Source: Streptomyces sp. cf386 (GTDB taxonomy: Bacteria; Actinomycetota; Actinomycetes; Streptomycetales; Streptomycetaceae). From it: DNA of 64,000 nucleotides. Shown piece by piece: positions 58,082 through 64,000 of the stretch. The notes under the pieces were generated by a model, which saw only the letters and a program-made list of their open reading frames with translations, ran no database searches and was not told the origin of the DNA. The stretch is from positions 127,471-191,470 of the forward strand of contig NZ_FNHV01000017.1 in the NCBI RefSeq assembly GCF_900103585.1. The letters run 5' to 3'. Both the position numbers and the translations under genes were made by a program. The first letter of the stretch is position 1. Every line of letters starts with the position of its first letter.

Positions 58082-60199
58082 ATGGACAGCGACGGGACGC
58101 AGGACGCGCGGGGCACGCATGCGACGCCAGTGCCGCGTCCGGCGATGCCGCCGGAGGTCCCTGCGGTGCCGCCTCGGCCCACGCGGGCACCCGGTGTGCC
58201 GGGGCCGGAGGGATCGTTCCTGGCGTGGCTGAGGGCGCCACGACCGGAGGCGCAGCCCGGCGTATGGCGGTTCGGGCATGTGCCGCGGCCGGACGAGGAA
58301 CCCGAGCAGATCCCGGCGCGGCAGCTGCTGAGCGGGGCGGTGATCGCGTTCCTGGTCGGCTGGCTGGTCTGGTCGCTGCTCTGGAACGGCTACCTCGGCG
58401 GCTGGTGGGTGCTGCCCCTGGAGCTCCTCGTCCCGGACTCCTGGCGCCAGAACGGCGACGCCGGAAACGTGATCCTCTGGTACGGCTACTACGCCGTGAT
58501 CATTTTCGCCATCATGTTCGCCGTCGGCCGCCTGGGCCGTTGGGGCGAGGTCTGGCGCCGCTACGGCCCGTCCGCCTGGCGCCGTGCCGTCCCGGCGCCC
58601 GAGCGACCGCCGACCCCCGAGCAGGACCCCGCGTCCTGGCCCGCGCTGCGTGCGGCCGGGGCCTCCGACGCCGCCGAGCGGCTCGCCGGTGACGCCCGCT
58701 CCGGGCTGATGCGCGACGTCGACTACGCCCGGATCACCCGTGCCTGGCAGGGCGTGCGCAGCGGGAGCCATGACCTCTCCGCCTTCTCGGGCGCCGTGCT
58801 CCGGGACGGCGCCGCCGCCTGTCTGCACCCGTCGGGTGAGCGCGACCTGCCGGCCCGGATCGCCCGGCACGACCTGGTCAGCGGTCAGGTCCGGCTCGGC
58901 ACGACCGCCGACGACCCGCGCAACCCTTACGCCTATCGCGGCACCGGTCTCGGCCTCGGACCCGACCTGCTCGGCACCTCCTTCCTCGCCGTCGGCCCGG
59001 CCGGGTCCGGCAAGACGGGGACCGTGGTGCGGCCGCTCGCCGAGTCGCTGTGCCTGCACGCGCTGGCCGGGCGGGCCGCCGTGGTCGTGGTCGGCGCGGC
59101 GGGCGCCGGGCTCGGACCGGAGGACGCGTACGACGTCGTCGTACGGATCGGAAATCCGGAATCCGTCTACGACCTGGACCTGTACGGCGGCAGCGGGGAC
59201 CCCGACGAGGCCGCGGCCGTGCTCGCCGAGGCGCTCGTCGGTGACCTCGCCGACCCGCATCCGGGCAGCGACAGCCGCCGCTCCACGACCGTGCTGGCCC
59301 AGCTCCTCGGGCCGTTCCGGGCGGTGCACGACCGCTTCCCGTCCGTGCCGGAGCTGCGGCAGCTGCTGGACGGCGCGCCCGGGGCGCTCGATGCGCTGCG
59401 CACGGCGCTGGAGGGATCCGGGCAGGAGTCGCTCATTCGGGAACTGGACGCGCGGGAACGGCAGTTGGGGCACCCGGGTGACGTGTCGGCCGTGCTCGCG
59501 GACCGGGTGGCGTTGCTCGACCGCCCGGCGTTCGCGGGCTTCTTCGACACCTCGGGACAGTCGCGCCCCTTCTCGCTCAAGGCCCTCGACCACCCCGTCC
59601 GGGTCCGGATCGACCTGCCCGCGCGCGGGCACGCCGAGGCCTCGCGGATGCTGGCGCGGCTGGTGCTGGCCCAGTTCACGGCGAGTATCGCGGTACGGGA
59701 GGACCGGTCGCTGTTCGCCTGTCTGGTGCTGGACGACGCGACGGGTGTCGTCACGCCCGAGGCTGTACGGGGCATCCAGCGGCTGCGATCGGGCAACGCG
59801 GGCGCCGTGCTCACGCTGCGCAGCCTGGACGACGCGCCGAGGCCGCTGCGCGGGCCGCTGCTGGGGGCCGCCGGATGCCGCATGGCGCTGGCCGGGGTCA
59901 CGCCGTGGGACGGGCAGGACTTCGCCGAGGTGTGGGGCAAGGAGTGGACCGAGGCGCGGGACGTCACCGACCGGCAGATCATCGCCGAGACGCCGGCCGG
60001 GAAGGCGGTGCACGCGCTGCGGCGGGTGATCACCGGCAAGGCGCCGACCGCGCGGGCGGTGACCGTGCGGCAGGTCGAGCGGGAGCGCTGGTCGGCGTCC
60101 GAGCTGGCGCACGGGGTGCCGCCGGGGCACGCGGTGCTGTCGCTCACCAGCGTCCGGGGCGAGCACGCGCCACCGTTGCTGGTGGATCTGCGGGGGTGA
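58082..60199 (+). CDS. Membrane-anchored ATPase (TraG/VirD4-like or FtsK-like), unknown role
   Basis: 705 residues. Two membrane segments (LLSGAVIAFLVGWLVWSLLW and VILWYGYYAVIIFAIMFAVG) are followed by a large cytoplasmic region. Walker A is VGPAGSGKTGTVVRPLAESL and a Walker B-like stretch is SLFACLVLDDATGVV. The arrangement recalls VirD4/TraG coupling ATPases, but neither a recognition domain nor other conjugation genes are nearby. Long conserved homologues exist in Streptomyces chromosomes. AGGGGG before ATG 58082 supports that start over 58037, which lies in a likely promoter. Confidence 0.72.
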   Translation: MDSDGTQDARGTHATPVPRPAMPPEVPAVPPRPTRAPGVPGPEGSFLAWLRAPRPEAQPGVWRFGHVPRPDEEPEQIPARQLLSGAVIAFLVGWLVWSLLWNGYLGGWWVLPLELLVPDSWRQNGDAGNVILWYGYYAVIIFAIMFAVGRLGRWGEVWRRYGPSAWRRAVPAPERPPTPEQDPASWPALRAAGASDAAERLAGDARSGLMRDVDYARITRAWQGVRSGSHDLSAFSGAVLRDGAAACLHPSGERDLPARIARHDLVSGQVRLGTTADDPRNPYAYRGTGLGLGPDLLGTSFLAVGPAGSGKTGTVVRPLAESLCLHALAGRAAVVVVGAAGAGLGPEDAYDVVVRIGNPESVYDLDLYGGSGDPDEAAAVLAEALVGDLADPHPGSDSRRSTTVLAQLLGPFRAVHDRFPSVPELRQLLDGAPGALDALRTALEGSGQESLIRELDARERQLGHPGDVSAVLADRVALLDRPAFAGFFDTSGQSRPFSLKALDHPVRVRIDLPARGHAEASRMLARLVLAQFTASIAVREDRSLFACLVLDDATGVVTPEAVRGIQRLRSGNAGAVLTLRSLDDAPRPLRGPLLGAAGCRMALAGVTPWDGQDFAEVWGKEWTEARDVTDRQIIAETPAGKAVHALRRVITGKAPTARAVTVRQVERERWSASELAHGVPPGHAVLSLTSVRGEHAPPLLVDLRG

Positions 60200-60282
60200 C
60201 CTCGGCGTCCGGGCGTGCGGCCGCGAGCCGACCGTACGGTGAGGCAGAATCGACACAGGTCGTTCATACACGGCGGCCAAAA

Positions 60283-60306
60283 GATCACAGCGATCACACG
60301 GATCAC
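60283..60306. repeat. Triple GATCAC direct repeat upstream of the PucR gene
   Basis: GATCAC occurs at 60283, 60292 and 60301, spaced exactly 9 bases apart, 18 bases before the pucR-like start. Phased repeats at a regulator's promoter often bind the regulator itself. Confidence 0.5.
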
Positions 60307-60323
60307 GTCGATTTGAAGGCCTC

Positions 60324-62000
60324 ATGCCCCCCACGCTCGCCTCGCTCGTCCACCACTCCGCGCTCAAGCTGACCGTGCGGGCGGGCGCGGATCGCCTGGA
60401 CGTACCTGTGCGCTGGGCACACGCCAGCGAGCTCACCGACCCCGTCCCTTATATGGAGGGCGGGGAACTGCTGCTGATCACCGCGCTCAAGCTGGACGCG
60501 GAGAACCCCGAGGCGATGCGGCGCTATGTACGGCGCCTGGTGGGCGCCGGTGTGGTCGGGCTCGGCTTCGCGGTCGGCGTCAACTACGAGGACATCCCCG
60601 AGGCGCTGGTCGACGCCGCGGCGGAAGAGGACCTTCCGCTGCTGGCGGTGCCGCGCCGCACGCCCTTCCTCGCCATCAGCAAGGCCGTGTCGGCGGCGAT
60701 CGCGGCGGACCAGTACCGGGCGGTGACGGCGGGGTTCGCGGCGCAACGCGAGCTGACGAAGCAGGCGCTGACCGGCGGGCCGGACGGGCTGCTGACCGCG
60801 CTGGCGTCGCAGGTGAACGGCTGGGCGGCGCTGTACGACGCGTCCGGTGCCGTCGTCGCCACGGCGCCCGAGTGGGCGGGGCGGCGGGCGGCCCGGCTCA
60901 CGGCGGACGTGGAGCGGCTGCGGGAGCGGCCCGCGCCGGCATCGTCCGTGGTGGGCGGGCCGGAGCACGAGGACCGCGTCGAGCTGCACACGCTGGGGAC
61001 CGGGCGGCGGCCGCGCGCCGCGCTGGCGGTCGGTACGGCGGAGGCACTGGGCACGGCGGAGCGGTACGCCGTGCACTCGGCGATCGCGCTGCTGACGCTG
61101 ACGACGGAGCGGTCGCGGGCGCTGCACGAGGCCGAGCAGCGGGTGGGGGCGGCGGTGCTGCGCATGCTGCTCGCCGGGGAGCCGGATCATGCGCGGGCCG
61201 TGGCGGGGGACCTGTACGGCGAACTGCTGGACGCGCCCTTCCGGGTGATCGTCGCCGAGGCGGCGTCGGTGTCGGCGGCCCGGGTCGTGGACTCGGGCGC
61301 GCGGGTGGCGCTCCCCACGACATCCGCCGCACTACTGGTCGCCGCGTCCGAGGCGAACGGCGATCCGCTGGCCGCGCTCACCGAGGTCGTGGAGTCCGCT
61401 GCGGCGCGGGCCGGTGAGGCGGTGCTCGTGGTGCCGGAGGGGGAGGGCGAGACGGCGCGGGTGGTGGTGCTCGCCGCGGACGGGGGCGCGTCGGTCGCGG
61501 CGTGCGCGGAGTACGCGGCGGCGCTGGAGGCGGCTCGGGCGGGGGCCGCGCCCGAGCGACCCGGCGCCGACGAGGACGAGCTGGTCGTGGGGCTCTCGGC
61601 ACCGGCCGGACCCATCGCCGCGGCGGCGGCGTACAAGCAGGCCGAGCAGGCCGTGTCCGTGGCCAGGCGACGGGGCCGGGTGTGCGTGGAGCACGAGCAG
61701 CTGGCCGCCGGCTCCGTGTTGCCGCTGCTCGCGGACGACGCGGTGAAGGCGTTCGCGGACGGGTTGCTGAGGGCGTTGCACGAGCACGACGCGACCGGGC
61801 GGGGGGATCTGGTGGCCTCCCTGCGGGCGTGGCTGTCCCGGCACGGGCAGTGGGATGCGGCGGCAGCGGATCTGGGGGTGCACCGGCATACGTTGCGCTA
61901 CCGGATGCGGCGGGTGGAGGAGATTCTGGGGCGGTCGCTGGATGACGCGGATGTGCGGATGGAGCTTTGGCTGGCGTTGAAGGCCACGTCGGCGGAGTAG
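60324..62000 (+). CDS. PucR-family transcriptional regulator (probable GABA-use regulator)
   Basis: 558 residues. The N-terminal PucR sensor domain (about 1-130: LKLTVRAGADRLDVPVRWAH, VPYMEGGELLLITALKLD) is followed by a GGDEF-like CdaR domain. The C-terminal PucR HTH reads DLVASLRAWLSRHGQWDAAA, ADLGVHRHTLRYRMRRVEEI and LGRSLDDADVRMELWLAL. In Corynebacterium a PucR-type protein (GabR) activates GABA genes. Here gabT lies 5 kb away and an aldehyde dehydrogenase follows 177 bases downstream, so a similar role is likely. Confidence 0.86.
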   Translation: MPPTLASLVHHSALKLTVRAGADRLDVPVRWAHASELTDPVPYMEGGELLLITALKLDAENPEAMRRYVRRLVGAGVVGLGFAVGVNYEDIPEALVDAAAEEDLPLLAVPRRTPFLAISKAVSAAIAADQYRAVTAGFAAQRELTKQALTGGPDGLLTALASQVNGWAALYDASGAVVATAPEWAGRRAARLTADVERLRERPAPASSVVGGPEHEDRVELHTLGTGRRPRAALAVGTAEALGTAERYAVHSAIALLTLTTERSRALHEAEQRVGAAVLRMLLAGEPDHARAVAGDLYGELLDAPFRVIVAEAASVSAARVVDSGARVALPTTSAALLVAASEANGDPLAALTEVVESAAARAGEAVLVVPEGEGETARVVVLAADGGASVAACAEYAAALEAARAGAAPERPGADEDELVVGLSAPAGPIAAAAAYKQAEQAVSVARRRGRVCVEHEQLAAGSVLPLLADDAVKAFADGLLRALHEHDATGRGDLVASLRAWLSRHGQWDAAAADLGVHRHTLRYRMRRVEEILGRSLDDADVRMELWLALKATSAE

Positions 62001-62177
62001 GCGGGGCGAGCGGGCCCGGGCCGCGCGAGGGGCCTGGGCCGCGCAACCTACCCCGCCAAACCGGCGCACCCCTCACCCGCACCACTACACCTCGGACAAA
62101 CGCCCCTCCGCCCCCGCACCCCTACCGTGGACCCCGAACCTCATGAAGACCCCCAACGCGGAAGGGCCGGGACTCCT

Positions 62178-63623
62178 ATGACTTCCACCCACGCCTTCTG
62201 GCTCGCCGGTCGCCAGGCAAGTGGCGAGGACAGCCTCGATGTCACCTCCCCGTGGGACGGGCGGGTCGTCGGCACGGTGAGTGTGCCGACGGACGCGCAG
62301 GTCGAGGAGGCCGTGGCCGCCGCGTACGCCGTCCGGGACCAGTTCGCCGCGACGCCGGCCCATGCGCGTGCCGCCGCCCTCGACCACGTCAGCAGGCGGC
62401 TCGTCGAGCGGACCGAGGAGATCGCCCGGCTGATCTCCGCCGAGAACGGCAAGCCCATGAAGTGGGCCCGCGGCGAGGTCGGCCGTGCCGTGTCCGTGTT
62501 CCGGTTCGCGGCCGAGGAGGCCCGGCGGTTCAACGGCGGCGAGGCCCAGCGGCTCGACACCGACCTCGGCGGTCAGGGGCGGCTCGCCTTCACGCGGCGC
62601 TTCCCCAAGGGCGTCGTGCTCGGCATCGCGCCGTTCAACTTCCCGCTGAACCTGTGCGCCCACAAGATCGCCCCGGCCATCGCGGCCGGTGCGCCGATCA
62701 TCCTGAAGCCCGCCCCGGCCACCCCGCTGTCCGGGCTGGTCATCGGTGAGCTGCTCGCCGAGACCGAGCTGCCCGCCGGTGCCTGGAGCATCCTGCCGGT
62801 CGCCAACGACCGGATGCCCGCGCTCGTCCAGGACCCGCGCCTGCCCGTGATCTCCTTCACCGGCTCCGAGACGGTCGGCTACGCGATCATGGACTCGGTG
62901 CCGCGCAAGCACTGCACCCTGGAGTTGGGCGGCAACGGCGCGGCGGTCGTGCTCGGCGACTTCGCGAGCGACCAGGACCTCGACTGGGCCGCCACCCGCA
63001 TCGCCACCTTCTCCAACTACCAGGGCGGCCAGTCCTGCATCTCCGTGCAGCGGGTGATCGCGGACGCGTCCGTGTACGACCGGCTCGTGCCGCGCATCGT
63101 CGCGGCCGTCGAGGCCCAGGTCACCGGTGACCCGAGCGACGACGCGACCGACGTCGGGCCGCTGGTCAGCGAGGACGCCGCCAAGCGTGTCGAGACCTGG
63201 GTCGACGAGGCCGTCGCCGCGGGCGCCCGTCTCCTCGCCGGCGGCAAGCGCGACGGCGCCTCCTACGCGCCGACCGTCCTCACCGACGTACCGTCCGACG
63301 TCACCCTCGCCTGCGAGGAGGTCTTCGGGCCCGTCCTCACCGTGCAGAAGGTCGACGGGGAGGCCGCCGCCTTCGCCGCCGTCAACGAGTCCAAGTACGG
63401 CCTCCAGGCAGGCGTGTTCACGCACGACCTGCAGACCGCCTTCCGTGCCCACCGGGCACTGGAGGTCGGTGGCGTCGTCATCGGCGACGTCCCCTCCTAC
63501 CGTGCCGACCAGATGCCGTACGGCGGCGTCAAGCAGTCCGGCGTGGGGCGTGAGGGCGTGAAGTTCGCGATGGACGACTACACCTACGAGCGGGTGATGG
63601 TCCTCACCGGCATCGCTCTCTGA
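62178..63623 (+). CDS. Aldehyde dehydrogenase (succinate-semialdehyde-type candidate)
   Basis: 481 residues. The catalytic Cys is C287 in YQGGQSCISVQRV, the Glu base in LELGGNGAAVV, and cofactor segments are IAPFNFPLNLCAHK and FTGSETVGYAI. It belongs to the GQSC subgroup (semialdehyde or lactaldehyde dehydrogenases) rather than the GQDC forms at 31039 and 44544. Its place after a PucR regulator suggests succinate semialdehyde or a related substrate, completing GABA breakdown. CTCCTATG has no strong ribosome-binding site, but ATG 62178 precedes the conserved start WLAG. Confidence 0.85.
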   Translation: MTSTHAFWLAGRQASGEDSLDVTSPWDGRVVGTVSVPTDAQVEEAVAAAYAVRDQFAATPAHARAAALDHVSRRLVERTEEIARLISAENGKPMKWARGEVGRAVSVFRFAAEEARRFNGGEAQRLDTDLGGQGRLAFTRRFPKGVVLGIAPFNFPLNLCAHKIAPAIAAGAPIILKPAPATPLSGLVIGELLAETELPAGAWSILPVANDRMPALVQDPRLPVISFTGSETVGYAIMDSVPRKHCTLELGGNGAAVVLGDFASDQDLDWAATRIATFSNYQGGQSCISVQRVIADASVYDRLVPRIVAAVEAQVTGDPSDDATDVGPLVSEDAAKRVETWVDEAVAAGARLLAGGKRDGASYAPTVLTDVPSDVTLACEEVFGPVLTVQKVDGEAAAFAAVNESKYGLQAGVFTHDLQTAFRAHRALEVGGVVIGDVPSYRADQMPYGGVKQSGVGREGVKFAMDDYTYERVMVLTGIAL

Positions 63624-63647
63624 GCGAGCCTCTCTCCACCCCTAGCT

Positions 63648-63665
63648 AATGGGAACCATTTTCAC
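63648..63665. promoter_or_regulatory. Candidate Fur/Zur-like box between convergent genes
   Basis: AATGGGAACCATT is a perfect dyad, and read on the minus strand the extended TGAAAATGGTTCCCATTA resembles the Streptomyces zinc-uptake repressor box TGAAAATGATTTTCA. It lies between two converging genes with no promoter in view, so regulation is doubtful. Confidence 0.3.
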
Positions 63666-63677
63666 ATAGGATCCCCG

Positions 63678-63717
63678 AAGGGGCCCGGCACCGATGCCTT
63701 CCGGTGCCGGGCCCCTT
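63678..63717. terminator. Bidirectional terminator after the aldehyde dehydrogenase gene
   Basis: AAGGGGCCCGGCACCG (63678-63693) and CGGTGCCGGGCCCCTT (63702-63717) form a perfect 16-base stem with an 8-base loop, followed by CTTTGTG. It separates convergent genes. Confidence 0.92.
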
Positions 63718-63742
63718 CTTTGTGCCGGCCTCGTCCGGACCC

Positions 63743-64000
63743 TCAACCGGAGAAGCCGACATGCGCGAGCCGCAGTGGGCCGCGCAGTCTGACGTGCACG
63801 TCACGAACGCCCTCGGCGATGATCTCGGCGCTCAGCGTCGTGTAGTCGTACGGGCTCGCGTCCGATGCCCGGGACGTCAGTACGGCCAGCGCCGGGCCCC
63901 CGTCCAGCGAGATCTCGACCACTCCGTCGCCCGCGACCGCCGCCGTCACCTCCGCGACACCGTCCCCGAAGTCGCAGTCCCGGTAGACCAGTTCGGCCGA
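63743..64000 (-). CDS. C-terminal part of a secreted carbohydrate-active enzyme (CBM6-like), 5' end outside window
   Basis: Eighty-five codons to the stop, open to the window edge. Strand pattern AELVYRDCDFGDGVAEVTAA, VEISLDGGPALAVL, EIIAEGVRDVHVRLRGPLRL and AHVGFSG is that of a CBM6-type carbohydrate-binding module, as found at the C terminus of Streptomyces glycosidases (for example GH43 or beta-galactosidase types). No catalytic part is visible, so the enzyme cannot be named. Confidence 0.75.
   Translation of the reverse strand, partial: SAELVYRDCDFGDGVAEVTAAVAGDGVVEISLDGGPALAVLTSRASDASPYDYTTLSAEIIAEGVRDVHVRLRGPLRLAHVGFSG

Noticed and set aside
63648..63665. Functional Zur/Fur operator
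   Set aside because: It is kept only as a low-confidence feature because it sits between converging genes with no promoter to regulate.

Overview
The window is a piece of a Streptomyces chromosome. The base composition is very GC-rich with strong third-position GC bias. It carries the sporulation sigma factor gene whiG beside rpsB-tsf-pyrH-frr-cdsA, an LAXTG sortase substrate, a sigma factor fused to a membrane-anchored sensor domain, and the long GC-rich intergenic hairpins common in Streptomyces. No rRNA, tRNA or CRISPR array was seen.

Region 1 (1-8204): the end of a comM/yifB-type Mg-chelatase ATPase gene, then dprA split in two by a 6122-bp mobile element. The element has four tightly overlapping genes and no visible cargo: three large tyrosine-recombinase-family proteins and a small helix-turn-helix plus coiled-coil protein. 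It recalls the Tn554 family and the recombinase-in-trio (RIT) elements. Both junctions share the 6-bp core CCTACG. Removing one core plus the element restores a 386-codon dprA frame exactly. This is the strongest candidate for an undescribed system here.

Region 2 (8205-19200): housekeeping and development: whiG, a TetR regulator, a degenerate LytM protein, rpsB, tsf, pyrH, frr, cdsA, small unknowns, a pentapeptide-repeat membrane protein and rlmN.

Region 3 (19200-28900): a TPP riboswitch and terminator ahead of a thiBPQ-type thiamine ABC importer, then a mycothiol-dependent isomerase-family protein, a sortase-anchored protein, LOG-family and VOC-family proteins, and an ABC pair whose ATPase has lost several catalytic motifs.

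Region 4 (28900-63650): dominated by polyamine and GABA use. It holds an Lrp regulator with a class-III aminotransferase, an aldehyde dehydrogenase and orphan polyamine-binding lipoprotein, then a second aldehyde dehydrogenase with a complete potDABC-like importer and a PuuB-like oxidase, then gabT, a PucR-family regulator and a third aldehyde dehydrogenase. Together these could import putrescine and convert it through GABA to succinate. Interspersed are a GH5 enzyme, diacylglycerol-kinase-like and PAP2 lipid enzymes, a serine hydrolase, the fused sigma factor, a GDPD, a probable aminodeoxyfutalosine deaminase (menaquinone synthesis), a NADAR protein, a GH18 chitinase, a 114-bp MITE-like element at a stop codon, and a large membrane ATPase. 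The window ends inside the carbohydrate-binding tail of a secreted enzyme gene on the minus strand.

All assignments come from reading motifs by eye; no database search was run.
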